A stretch of DNA of 64,000 bases from Linyphia triangularis (lineage: Eukaryota > Arthropoda > Arachnida > Araneae > Linyphiidae), in assembly GCA_963978545.1 (NCBI GenBank), contig OZ021721.1, forward strand, positions 103,276,366 to 103,340,365, given 5' to 3'. Both the position numbers and the translations under genes were made by a program. Below, piece after piece: positions 10,301-21,190 of this stretch (its first letter is position 1; each line of letters opens with the position of its first letter). The notes below the pieces were generated by a model, which saw only the letters and a list, made by a program, of their open reading frames with translations, did not search any database and was not told where the DNA came from.

Positions 10301-11949
10301 CTTACAATTTTTCTGCTATCCTGCAAACTTTAAATAACTGGAATTAGCATCATTTCACTCTAAGCTGACAATATGTTGCCTTTTGTATATTTGTTAAGTC
10401 TGTGTCAATATTAATCCAAACGAGCTTGAGCCAGGAGACTTTCTCTCACGCTATTATAAAATATTTCGAAAGAAATTTTTGATTTCGTTATTTTGTATTT
10501 TTTTATTTATTGTTCTGTTCGTATTTGGTAGATATAATTTGCTTTGTATTACCAGAATAATAGTTTGCTCAGAAAGGTGTTTACCTCGCCATTGTGACAT
10601 TCTTCAAAGATAAGTTGCAATGCAAAGTGCATGACCGTTGATGTAAATATCTGAGTGTTATTTCAATTTTTTATTTGTATGAACACATTACCTTTAATAC
10701 AAGGTTTTTACATATGTGATAATAGGTAGACATCTAAATATCAAAATAGAAATATAAAAATTCTGTTGGGTTTTCGAGGTTAATCTAATGGGTTACATTA
10801 TATGTAAGTTTCTATTTATAAAATTTTAATTTTTTTTTATTAATAAATTTTTAATAATGAATGCACTGTTTAATCACAAACGATACAATTATTTACGTGT
10901 AGCCTTTAATAAATTATCATTTAAAAAAAAAAATTACTAAAATATATGAATAAGTTCACCATTTATGTCTATAAACTGATAATTATTTTTAAGATTAAAT
11001 GGTAATTTCTTTTTATCACTCACCCAACTAACCATTTATTGGGAATTTATGAAGCTTCATATTGCGATGTTTTTTAAATGCTAATTCCAATTTGAAATAA
11101 TATGTGCTTTCTATTGGAACTTTTAAACGTTTGATTCTGTTTTAATAAGTGTAGGACTCCTTATTACAAAAACAAAACAAAATCATTTATTTATAAAACC
11201 TTCTTGAAATTACAACAGCATCTTCCCGTATTTTATCATGAATTAGAGCAAAAGTATTGTCAATGTGTGAATTTGTTTGTATATTGTTCAATGAAAATGC
11301 CAATACAAACAATCTAATTCTACAAACTTCTATTCTAGAGCTTTAAAAAGCGACTTGTACCCTTTCACCATAAATCAAATAGGAAATTAAGAATTCCGAA
11401 ACTGTTTAATTACTTTTCAGATCAAATACCATATTTCTAAATTAATTTCAACTCAAAAGCATTTAAACATCTTTTTCTAGAACATAATTTGTAAAGAAAG
11501 CATTTCTACAATTTAAAAAACTAATTTTATAATTTAAAAAAGTATGAGCTAAACAACTTTTTCTATTAAAATATTAAAATAAATTTTAAGTAAATATAGC
11601 TGTGATAATTTTTATTCAAGTAATTATTATAAAACACTTTATTTTTAACCTGTCACAACTGTATCAATTTCTTAGATATAATTAAATTAAGATCTTTTTA
11701 AATATAGCAATCAATCAACTATTTTTATTTTTAAATTATCTTTTTATTTGACAAGAAGAAATAATAGTTATTACAGAATCTTAAAGTGAAATACAATTAA
11801 GCGTTCAATAGCTAATTTCTAAGTTAGTATATCGCCAGGTTAGAGTTAAAGATATCAACTCGAATCTATCAAAATTTTCCGAAGATAATTTAAAAAAAAA
11901 AAAAGTTTCCAAAGTTCTAACTCATTGATTTGTCTATATTTTTTACTAA

Positions 11950-11987
<38 letters not shown>

Positions 11988-12519
11988 GCTCACAAAGTTC
12001 TAGACTCATTGATTCGCTTATATTATTATTATATACATTAAAAAAAAGCTTCTGAAGTTCTACCTAATTGATTCAAGTTTTTGTGTCTCACTTATGACAC
12101 ACAATTTATTTTCATTGACCAAATTGAAGATTATAGTTATGGTTCTTCTCTCCCTATTTCTAAATATATACCAAGAAGTGAATTGAAACCAAAATGGAGT
12201 TAGCACCCTTTCATTTCAGCCAATCATAGGTAATATCTGTACCTTAATTTTAACTCATAAGCACTTCTAGTTTCTAGAAAAATATGACAAAACCTATAAC
12301 TTTAAAACAAAAGGACAAAGATTTCAGTGACACGTATAAGCAGAGGTAACAAAAGCTGAAGAAAAAAAATACCATTACGTCACATAAGCATTACTAAAAT
12401 AAAATACCGTGCACTCAAGTCTCTTTATGAATCTTTTAAATAATAAAATAACTTGTTTCTCTCACCTCAAAATTTCTCTAAGAGCTCTAAAAACCTTCTG
12501 CTGAGAAGTTGAAGATAAA
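10301..12519. other. long AT-rich stretch without clear gene
   Basis: Contains A runs (for example 11958-11984) and no TIR or array. One splice-bounded 66-bp open frame is listed separately. Confidence 0.4.
10585..10650 (-). CDS. very weak candidate micro-exon
   Basis: Minus strand: an acceptor (AACACTCAG) before 10650 and a donor (GAG|GTAAAC) after 10585 bracket 22 open codons in phase 0, including TSTVMHFALQLIFEECHNGE. Composition is less AT-biased than the flanks. Nothing else supports it and chance is likely. Confidence 0.12.
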
Positions 12520-12735
12520 TCAATTTAACGTTTTAGCGGGCCAACAGTGAAAGGTTTGACTGTGCAGACTACCTGCAGTGTCTGGAGACAGTAGCCTTTA
12601 ATTAAAGGAGCCGAACCCAGATTCACTTGTCAACAATAACGGTATGGGGCGCTTCAGCCTTTGGCGTCTGTCAAACTTCAGAACTCCCCCTCCCCCTCTC
12701 AGAACCCTCGTCAGAACTTTTCTTGTTTTGTTTCC
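12520..12735. other. higher-complexity island, unassigned
   Basis: GC is higher than in the flanks and simple runs are few apart from a CCCCCTCCCCC tract. Short open frames exist on the minus strand but no convincing exon. It could be a regulatory segment or an exon remnant. Confidence 0.3.
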
Positions 12736-13738
12736 TCCAGCTTGTTGTAGACTAGAATGGAGTTCACAATTTATTTCTAGGTCAGAATGTTTGGATTTCT
12801 GTTGAGAATTAGTGGTGGGAGTGGCGGAAGTTTTATTTGAATGTTCGTTTTGAATTTGTATGCAAAAAGCTTTAAAAATCTAATAGTTTAGTTTTGTGAT
12901 ATTCTCATATTTCTGGCACTTTTGTGAAATTTGTCTATGATTGTTTAACTTGAGAAACTATTTGGATCAATGGAATTAAATTGTAAAAAATCGATCTGTT
13001 GACTGATTAATTTTTTTTGTTTTGTATAATTTTTTGTATGTGCTTGCTCCAGCTTGTGGCAGCCTAGCATTGGAATATGGAATTCATAATTTATTTCTAG
13101 GTCAGAATGTTTGGATATCTGTTGAGAATTAGTGGTGGGAGTGGCGGAAGTTTTATTTGAATGTTCGTTTTGAATTTGTATGCAAAAAGCTTTAAAAATC
13201 TAATAGTTTAGTTTTGTGATATTCTCATATTTCTGGCACTTTTGTGAAATTTGTCTATGATTGTTTAACTTGAGAAACTATTTGGATCAATGGAATTAAA
13301 TTGTAAAAAATCGATCTGTTGACTGATTAATTTTTTTTGTTTTGTATAATTTTTTGTATGTGCTTGCTCCAGCCTAGCATTGGAATATGGAATTCATAAT
13401 TTATTTCTAGGTCAGAATGTTTGGATATCTGTTGAGAATTAGTGGTGGGAGTGGCGGAAGTTTTATTTGAATGTTCGTTTGGAATTTGTATGCAAAAAGC
13501 TTTAAAAATCTAATAGTTTAGTTTTGTGATATTCTCATATTTCTGGCACTTTTGTGAAATTTGTCTATGATTGTTTAACTTGAGAAACTATTTGGATCAA
13601 TGAAATTAAATTGTAAAAAATCAATATGTTGACTGATTAATTTTTTTTTGTTTTGTATAATTTTTTGTATGTGCTTGCTCCAGCTTGTGGTAGCCTAGCA
13701 TTGGAATATCGAATTCATAATTTATTTCTAGGTCAGAA
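12736..13738. repeat. tandem array, 310-321 bp x 3 plus partial
   Basis: GGTCAGAATGTTTGGAT recurs at 12780, 13100 and 13410, and a fourth truncated start lies at 13731. Copies are almost identical over AGTGGTGGGAGTGGCGGAAG and the following 200 bp. Unit length differs mainly by loss of TTGTGGCAG. Confidence 0.95.
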
Positions 13739-14483
13739 ATCTAGGTCAGGATTTTTTTGAATGGCCAATTTTGTTTTGTAATTTTTGTGCAAAAACCTTT
13801 ATAAATTAAAACTTTTGGTTTAAGGGTTTTTGCAAATTTCTTACACTTTAATATTACATTAAAAAAGTATAACACAAATGCGAGAAATACATTTAAGAAA
13901 AGACATGCATGAAAGCAAGCTAAAGGAAGAAAGCACAAATGTAAACTTAAGAATTACATTTAAGAAAAAGATAAACTCAAATTCAAGTTTAGGATTTATA
14001 CTAAGAAGCGAGAAGGAAAAAGTCATAAAATAATATTTGATCAACAACATACAAACTCAAACTGTGTTTTTGCAGTATCCTTAAGTCATGAATCTTCTCT
14101 TTATTTCTATATAATCTTTTCCTAAATCATAAATTAAAAGAAATTACTGATAATACTTTTAAGATTTATTGTAGCACATATCAAAGATTAGCAGATGTTA
14201 TCTCATATTTATAGGTTTAAAACAAATATACCTCCTAATTACTTACAGTTTAAACAATATAGCTCCATAGAATTTTCCAATAAAAATTATGTCTCTTGTT
14301 CATTTCAAGGACATACAGGGTATTGAAAAAGGGGAAAGGTTAGAAAAATGTCACTTGTCAATTGTCCTAGGTTTCTTAGATTGTTAAGGTTATACACGTT
14401 ACTGACCATGACTAATTTTTTAAGCGGGAAACTTCAAAAAACGTCCGTTTTGTGGCTACACTGAAAGCTGCTTTGGTGATACC
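13739..14483. other. AT-rich intergenic
   Basis: No gene. The segment near 14285-14340 resembles 14890-14955 (GTCTTGTTTATTTCAAGGAA and neighbours), a diverged local duplication. Confidence 0.4.
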
Positions 14484-14654
14484 ATGCGTCGAAATCTCCT
14501 GCAATTGATGTTATCTGCTTTCATTGTTATGTTACTGATTTATCTGTGTTTCAAAGGAAATCGATTGAGTATTGCGATGCTTTTTAAGTTTCTAGGAAAG
14601 CATGTATTGAGTCGTTTCCTTAAGTTAGTGATATTTTTTTTATATGTAACTTGA
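14484..14654 (+). CDS. candidate 56-aa membrane ORF or first exon
   Basis: The ATG has a favourable context (ACCATG). The N terminus is a short basic segment (MRRN) followed by a continuous hydrophobic run LLQLMLSAFIVMLLIYLCF, then KGNR. That is the layout of a signal anchor in a type II membrane protein. A second hydrophobic stretch ends the ORF. No family is recognised and no donor is obvious. AT-rich DNA readily encodes Leu, Ile and Phe by chance, so this is a lead only. Confidence 0.25.
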   Translation: MRRNLLQLMLSAFIVMLLIYLCFKGNRLSIAMLFKFLGKHVLSRFLKLVIFFLYVT

Positions 14655-15046
14655 TTTGAAAACAGAAGAAATTTATAAAAAATTTGGTAAAATGTGCTCC
14701 TACTGAGTTGTTAGATAATTAAAAACAGGGTAGTTACAAATTTTTAGATTTTTTATTGAAATTTTTATAATTTAACCTTTTAAAGTCAGTGTTTGCTCAA
14801 TGTTCTTTTGTTGGTTTGAAAATTTATGGTTTTAAAACTATCTTTCAGTTATATCATAGAATTTTTTTAAAAACCGATAAGTAGCCCTATGAAAATTTCA
14901 ACTACAAATTTTGTGTCTTGTTTATTTCAAGGAAATACGGGACATTATAAAAGGGACATTTATAAATATTATTTGGTTTATTGATACCAAATAATTTTGT
15001 GATTAAAATTAAGAAAATGTTCAAAAAATATAAACTAGAAACGCTA
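14655..15046. other. AT-rich intergenic, nothing seen
   Basis: Only the diverged partner of 14285-14340 is noted. Confidence 0.4.
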
Positions 15047-15047
15047 A

Positions 15048-15415
15048 GTGAAAATTTGCACCTAAATTTTTACTTGAAAATGTAAAACTAAATTTTCACT
15101 TGAAATTGTAAATCTAAATTTTCACTTGAAAATGAAAACCTAAATTTTCACTTGAAAATGTAAATCTAAATTTTCACTTGAAAATGTATACCTAAATTTT
15201 CACTTAAAAATGTGAACTTAAATTTTCACTTGAAAATGGAAATCTAAATTTTCACTTGAAAATGTAAACCTAAATTTTCACTTTAAAATGTAAATCTAAA
15301 TTTTCACTTGAAAATTTATACTTAAATTTTCACTTGGAAATTGTATATCTAAATTTTCATTTGAAATTATATGCCTCAATTTTCATTGGAAAATGTATGC
15401 CTCAATTTTCACTTG
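15048..15415. repeat. 26-bp minisatellite, about 14 copies
   Basis: Unit TAAATTTTCACTTGAAAATG plus TAAACC, with substitutions in most copies. Older copies lie at the right end. Confidence 0.96.
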
Positions 15416-15869
15416 CTTTTGTTTAAATTTGAGAAATAAAATCCTCTTTTAGTGTTTCCAATTTACTCCACGATGCAAAATATACTGCTGGAATTAAAAA
15501 AGTTAAAATACGAAATCAAATAGATAGCGACTCTTTAAATCAAGTTGTGTAACCTAACTTCTAATTTTACTTCAAAATTCTAGTACTATTTCTGTACCAT
15601 TCGTGAAGGCCATTTAATCAAATGACTTGATAGCAACCTTTCAAAGCAAAGTACAGGACACTTAAGGAACACGTGAGTTGTTAAGCAAACAGGAGTGGCA
15701 AAATCTTTTACGAAGGGGGTTGTTTTGAGATAGATTTAATATCAACGTATTCATTTGCCAAAACAGCCAGCACTTTAGAATGACGGTCACGACTATCGTA
15801 GGTAGACCATTTTTCCGGCTACATCCAAATCTGTAGACATCAGGGAAAACGTTTTAAATAACATAGCCA
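15416..15869. other. intergenic, moderately complex
   Basis: GC rises towards the short ORF at 15870, but no repeat or exon could be delimited. Confidence 0.35.
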
Positions 15870-15980
15870 TGGCGTCAAAGTATGAAGACTTGGGCAAGAT
15901 GATTACAATAGTTCCGCCGAAAAAGCCTATGATTTTCATCTGCCTCGGATTATTAGGAGGGCTGAGACGGAGAACATAAT
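15870..15980 (+). CDS. candidate coding start, 36 codons
   Basis: ATG in a strong context (GCCATGG) opens MASKYEDLGKMITIVPPKKP, followed by the hydrophobic MIFICLGLLGGL and then RRRT and a stop. A Pro/Lys segment leading into a first membrane helix resembles the N terminus of small four-helix (PMP22/claudin/TMEM47-like) proteins, judged from memory only. The helix breaks off after 12 residues and no GT donor is present at the expected place, so if real it is a broken or mis-delimited exon. Confidence 0.25.
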
Positions 15981-17032
15981 GATTTTATACTTTGTTACAT
16001 ACTCGGAAAGAGAATATGGGGAACGGGGTTGGTTTCATTCAGAAAGAAAAACGAACATCATATTTAATAGTTCAATTTTGATTTGAAGCCGTTTAACGCA
16101 TTTATCATAAAATGAAAATGTTTCTATTTGGGATTTAGTACATATATTTTGTAAGATATTGTTGTTTTATAGAATATTTTTTACATTCCATAACCTTAGA
16201 TAAAAATCCCACTTAAAATACCAATTATAGGACTTTAAGTGGGAAAAATATCTCTACAGATCGGATAATTTCTAATCGTATTTAGAGTGTGTGTATGCTC
16301 AAAATGTATACAAAATTAAATTGCATTTCATATCCTATCTGCATTTAAATTTGTTATATACATTTAATTTTAGATATAATTGATGTACAGTTTAACTTTA
16401 AAGCAACCATTTCTTTTCGAACGGTTAATGAATCAAATTTATTGATACTCTACAGATATCGATCGTGAAGTGAATATTGAATAGCATTTCGCAGGATATT
16501 TTGTAGAGGAAATACCAGTGAAAATTTTATTAAATTTTAAGCAGCTGCATGGCTTCCTTATTAGATAAATTATATTTCATACAGCTAGAACTGTTTAAGG
16601 GATTTTGTTTTTGATTAGCATAAATACTTTATATTCATTGAAATAAATTTAAGTGTATTGATTATTCGAGATAATAGCAAACGGCTACATAATAAAAATT
16701 ACCCATTTATTAACTTTCTACGTTTCTAGAAAGCGTACTTCCTTAGTTGGCAAAATGCTGATTTGTTATTCAAAAGCTGCAAACATAGGTACAGCAGTTT
16801 AAAATTGCTAATAAATGTCAATCCGATAGCTAGGTGCCAAATAAAAAGGTTATATGTGAGTTCTCACACTCACAGTGTTCGTATAGGGAACATTCGGTGT
16901 GTGAGTATCCACGCCTATTTTTTTTAAAAACAGTTGAACGTAAAAATACAGTAGGATTATCAGAATAGAAAAGTACATAAAGGATAATGTATCCGAGTGG
17001 CAAAATTATTATGCTTCAAATCAAGTTAGATA
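15981..17032. other. AT-rich intergenic
   Basis: An imperfect hairpin lies at about 16857-16905 (CTCACACTCACAGTGTTC facing GAACATTCGGTGTGTGAG). Otherwise nothing is seen. Confidence 0.4.
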
Positions 17033-17040
17033 ATTGTCAT

Positions 17041-17798
17041 CATTGGCGCCCCCAGGAGGGTGCAAGGAGGTGCACTTGCACCCCCCGGGCTCTTGAAAAT
17101 TTAAAAAAAATGAGGGAAAAGATGTAAATTCCAAGATAAAAAAAAAGCACTTATGCAGTTTATACTTTTATATTACAATGAGCATTTTCCCCCCTATTAA
17201 TTTAGTCTTTTGTTTCTTGACTATGTCGTTTTTTATAGCGACTTGCGTGACGATTTTCTGGCTCTTGTTGTCTATGATTATCTGATGAGTTGAAGTAACT
17301 ATTTCTTTTATTGTATAATCATTTCCTGTGTAGTTCAAAATTCTAGGAAAAAGTTTTGTTTTTTAAGTCATCAGATATACTATCTTGAAATCTATTTTTA
17401 GAATTCAATTGTACATATTCCAACACTGCCTTCGTATTTCATTTTGATTTTTTTTTCATTGTATACGAATCTTGGAAGAAATAAAACAAATTTACTATTC
17501 TGTATTTTTGCATCTTCGAGTTCCTCTATTCTAAACACTGTCTCTTGAATGCCGTGAGATCTAGTTGGATGATAAAAAAATCGTTAAAAATATGCATTTT
17601 ATTATTTTTACTCTTTTGTATTTTTTTTCTCTCTTGAACAGGGTTGCGCTTTCCAAAATATACCATGAATTTTAACTATTCTCAAAGAGTATAATTTATA
17701 ATGCATAATTAATAATTAACATTTCTAAAAAAGTTAATAATTTTGATAAAAATCTAGTCTCGCACCCCCTTGCAAATATTCCTGGTTGGGTGCCCATG
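17041..17798. mobile_element. hAT-like TIR element E, copy 1
   Basis: 758 bp, starting CATTGGCGCCCCCAGGAGGG and ending CCTGGTTGGGTGCCCATG. The TIR consensus with copy 2 is CATGGGCGCCCCC. Subterminal GGTGCACTTGCACC forms a small palindrome. It is about 95% identical to copy 2 by eye and also related to 36989-37913. It has no intact transposase; the relic minus-strand frame is more broken than in copy 2. Confidence 0.88.
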
Positions 17799-19455
17799 CA
17801 TTGAAGTCTTTTCTACACTGACACTTTTCTACATTATGATAGTCAAATTCTATAAGTAAATTCATAACTCTGGATGTAGGTATAAAACTTAAGGAATCCC
17901 CAACGTAACTCTCTCGTCTGCTACGCTTTACTGGATGAGGAAAGTTAAGGTCCGGTATCTAGTATTTACCTATGCTCAGTCTTAGTGGCGCCATTGACAC
18001 TGTGTTCTCTTTGATACTTTTAAGCTTAATCAATTTATAATTTATATACATTTTTGATATAATATTTTTTTGAAATAACCTCGTCATGATTTCTAGCATG
18101 TAGCTGTAGCGATTCTAAGAAAGTCTTTAATTATGTACTTGTGAAGAGTATAGATAGTTGCATTTCCCTTTTTACGTAAGAACGACTAGCAATTTTTACG
18201 AATTGGAAAGGTACTGTTTGATAATCATAGAATATTCAGAATTCTTAATAAATTGGTTATTTATGATTGGTATAAAATATTTAAAAGTTCCAATAATTTT
18301 TTAACAAATTGTTATACTTTATTTGACTTCTGTGAAAGTTTGAGTATTGGAAAATAGGTTTAGAATTCAACATATACTTCAACTAAAAAAATTCCTGAAA
18401 TTTTTTAATTTAGCTACAGTATGGCTATAAACTCTAATTAAGTCTAAAAAAGAGACAATTTTAGCAGTATTAAACCATTATTATATACACATACACAATT
18501 CAGTCATGATTGCTTGTAAATTGGGTAACATACTAACTATACTAATAATGGTGAAATATCTTTCAAAGAACAATTTTAGGCAAGGGGATTACTGGAAAAA
18601 TTAAACAAGATGATTTAGAAAATTGAAAAAATTAAACTACATCACAAATATTGAGATTAGAAAATATCAAGCTTTGACGAGTTATTTTTTTTTAGCAAAG
18701 CATAATGATAATTTCTGAACACCAAGTGAAGTCCAAATTTGATGTCTAGTGACAAGTTACACCACCATTGCATTTTTATTTATTTCTTAAAAACAGTTAA
18801 CAAATTACTATAACCCTCCCCTGGCTTCACAAGCTTCTACCTTTTTTCGTAAGCCAAGCAAAGCTGGGACATACAGCTAGTAATAGATAAAGTTATCAAA
18901 ACAGAATTTAATAAGCCATTTTATGTGCATAACTTCTTGAAACCAGATTGGAGTTAAACACTTAAAGTATATCTTAAAGTAACTGTATCTTAAGTTACAC
19001 TTAAAGTAAATCAAAAGAATTTTCGCCCGCAAAAGAAATATGTGACAAAAAGTTGGATGGTTGGGTCTATAAACTTTAAAATAAAATAAATTATATTTTA
19101 AGAATGGCCTGAAATTGGAAGGTGTAAAGTGGATATTGGCGTAATAGGAGAATTGTTAAAATCAGACTAAAAAGAAAGAAAAAGTCTAGGTAATATTTTT
19201 GAGAAAAGGTCCTTACTGAATCAATAAGAGGCTTTTCTTTAAGAGTCACATATTGTGAATTTGCTAAGTCTTGAATATTAAGCATTTTTAAAAGAATTTT
19301 GTTTCTTCCAGAAAAATCATGCTCTTACAATTGTTTTTCTGGAATCTCGTCAGGGGGTTCCTTATTCTTGATTTTATTTTGGATTTTTCTTCATTTGGTA
19401 AAAAGGACTTTTGTTTTAAGATTTTTTTTAAACATAAATTCATAGAAACTGCTAT
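17799..19455. other. interior of composite, left part
   Basis: AT-rich with no gene seen. At 18855-18881 a segment ending in CTAGT resembles a Helitron 3' terminus, but the hairpin before it is poor. Confidence 0.35.
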
Positions 19456-19459
19456 TAAT

Positions 19460-19720
19460 ATAGGGTGTTTATAATTAAAGTTCAACTCTCGAAATCTGGC
19501 AAAAACAACGGTCAGGATGACCTCAAGTTTGACCTGCATGTACTCGAAGAAGATGGAAACGATACGGCATTAGGAAAAAAAACCTTATTTTAATATGTTA
19601 TTTTTCATGTGTCTTAACATTGCTTTTTGAAATCCATGTTTTGCCATAAGAAAAATGCCATGCTTTTGAAATGATGAAACTTTTGAAAGTTGAAGTTTAA
19701 TTATAAAATATCCAGGGGTC
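19460..19720. mobile_element. short TIR element (MITE-like), copy 1
   Basis: Begins GGGTGTTTATAATTAAAGTT and ends with the complement (GAAAGTTGAAGTTTAATTAT and on). Next to each TIR lie CTGGCAAAAACA and a GGTCAGGATGACCTCAAG block that recurs in the next element. Target duplication not resolved. Confidence 0.6.
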
Positions 19721-19953
19721 ATTATAATTAATGTTCAACTTTCAAAAAGCTGGCAAAAACACTGGTCAGGATAACCTCAAGTGTGATTTGTATACACACG
19801 AAGAAAAAATAATTAATACGACATAAGAATGCAAATAGTTCTAAATAGTATTTTTTTATGTCATACCTTTTTTCCCTACTTGGAGGTAAAGTTTCAGATC
19901 ATTTTGACTAGTGGTTATTTTACAGCTTTTGAAAGTTGAGTTTTATAATTAAA
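19713..19953. mobile_element. short TIR element (MITE-like), copy 2
   Basis: Starts TTATAATTAATGTTCAACTT, repeats the internal GGTCAGGATAACCTCAAG, and ends CTTTTGAAAGTTGAGTTTTA. It abuts copy 1 and a third terminus, so elements of this family lie end to end. Confidence 0.6.
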
Positions 19954-19986
19954 GTTCAACTTTCAAAAGCTGTAAAATAACCACTA
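19909..19986. repeat. perfect 31-bp palindrome, 16-bp spacer
   Basis: TAGTGGTTATTTTACAGCTT and on (19909-19939) is exactly complementary to 19956-19986. It is formed where the right end of one MITE-like element meets the left end of another and extends beyond the shared TIR. Confidence 0.95.
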
Positions 19987-20238
19987 CTCACTACATATTA
20001 ATTATGAAATCCTTTCATTGTTCTCTTTTCTTTAATGCTCAGAGGGACAATTATTTAAACAATTAAACTTTATTCAAAGTGTTTCTTCAGTGTTCAATGA
20101 AGTAAAATGTAAGAATATTTTCTATGAAAATCGGAGTATATGACGTAAAATGGATATTTATATATAAGTTATTAGCAAAGTTTAATTCAAATTGTGTGCT
20201 CTGGTATTAATTAATTTTAGTATGGAGAGACATTGAAG

Positions 20239-21005
20239 CATGGGCGCCCCCGGGGGTATGCTAGGAGATGCACTTGCACCCTTCTGGCTCTTGAAAATAG
20301 AAAAAAAAAAAATAAGGAAAAAGGTGTAAATTCAGAGATAAAAAAAAAAAAAAAAGCACATATGCCGTTTATACTTTTATGTTACAATGAGCATTTTTTC
20401 CCTATTAATTTAGTCTTTTGTTTCTTGACTATGTCGTTTTTTATAGCGACTTGCGTGACGATTTTCTGGCTCTTGTTGTCTATGATTATTTGATGAGTTG
20501 AAGTTACTATTTCTTTTATTGTATAATCATTTCCTGAGTAGTTCTCAAAATTCTTGGAAAATGTTTTGTTTTTTAAGTCATCAGATACACTATCTTGAAA
20601 TCTATTTTTAGAATTCAACTGTACATATTCCAACACTGCCTTCGTATTTCATTTTGATTTTTTTTTCATTGTATCCGAAATTTGGAAGAAATAAGAAAAT
20701 TTTACTATTCTGTACTTTTGCATCTTTAAGTTCCTCTATTCTGAACACTGTCTCTTGAATGCCGTGAGATCTAGTTGGATGATAAAAAAATCGTTAAAAA
20801 TATATACTTTAATATTTTTACTCTTTTGTATTTTTTTCTCTTGAACAGGGTTGCGCTTTCAAAAATATATACCATGAATTTTAACTATTCTCAAAGAGTA
20901 TAATTTATAATGCATAATTATTAATTATCATTTCTAAAAAAATTAATGATTTTTATAAAAATTAAGTCTCGCACCCTCTTGCAAATATTCCTGGGGGTGC
21001 CCATG
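20239..21005. mobile_element. hAT-like TIR element E, copy 2
   Basis: 767 bp, starting CATGGGCGCCCCCGGGGG and ending CCTGGGGGTGCCCATG, a clear TIR. On the minus strand a frame of 84 codons (20382-20636) is preceded by a further coding-like stretch that is also recognisable in copy 3 (SHGIQETVFR). This suggests a decayed element protein. I cannot assign it to a transposase domain. Confidence 0.9.
20382..20636 (-). pseudogene. relic ORF inside element E
   Basis: The 84-codon frame begins MLEYVQLNSKNRFQDSVSDD and ends in a Lys-rich stretch before its stop. An upstream frame on the same strand encodes SHGIQETVFRIEELKDAKVQ, and the third element copy retains the near-identical SHGIQETVFRTEEHEDAKIQ. 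Conservation of reading sense between copies suggests a former element gene, now frameshifted and truncated. No zinc finger, DDE or hAT dimerisation motif is visible. It may be transposon-encoded or captured host sequence. Confidence 0.35.
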
Positions 21006-21013
21006 ATTGTCAT

Positions 21014-21190
21014 ATTTAGAAAGTCAGATCAATGTCATATTTAGATAAAGTTCAGATTCCGTCAAATCAGATGAAGTCATATTGAGTAAAATCAGATCGA
21101 ATCCGATTCATTCAAATCAGATCAAGTCGGATTCAATCAAATCAGATCAATGTCCTATTAAAATCAAGTCATATTCAATCAAATTTTCGT
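21014..21190. repeat. degenerate short tandem repeat
   Basis: Variants of TCAAATCAGATCAAGTC and GATTCAATCAA repeat at 20-35 bp spacing, too diverged to give a fixed period. Confidence 0.7.

Larger units (their letters stand above)
17033..21013. mobile_element. composite of two E elements around 2.4 kb
   Basis: Two direct copies of one TIR element (17041-17798 and 20239-21005) enclose 2440 bp. The outer flanks share the exact 8-mer ATTGTCAT (17033-17040 and 21006-21013). The inner flanks share the exact 8-mer CATTGAAG (17799-17806 and 20231-20238). Neither copy has matching 8-mers on its own two sides. See the findings for how this could arise. Confidence 0.85.

Noticed and set aside
17041..21005. 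LTR retrotransposon with direct terminal repeats
   Set aside because: The repeats end in TG...CA-like bases, but each has its own inverted termini, a third copy stands alone with 8-bp flanks, and no primer-binding site, polypurine tract or pol sequence lies between them.
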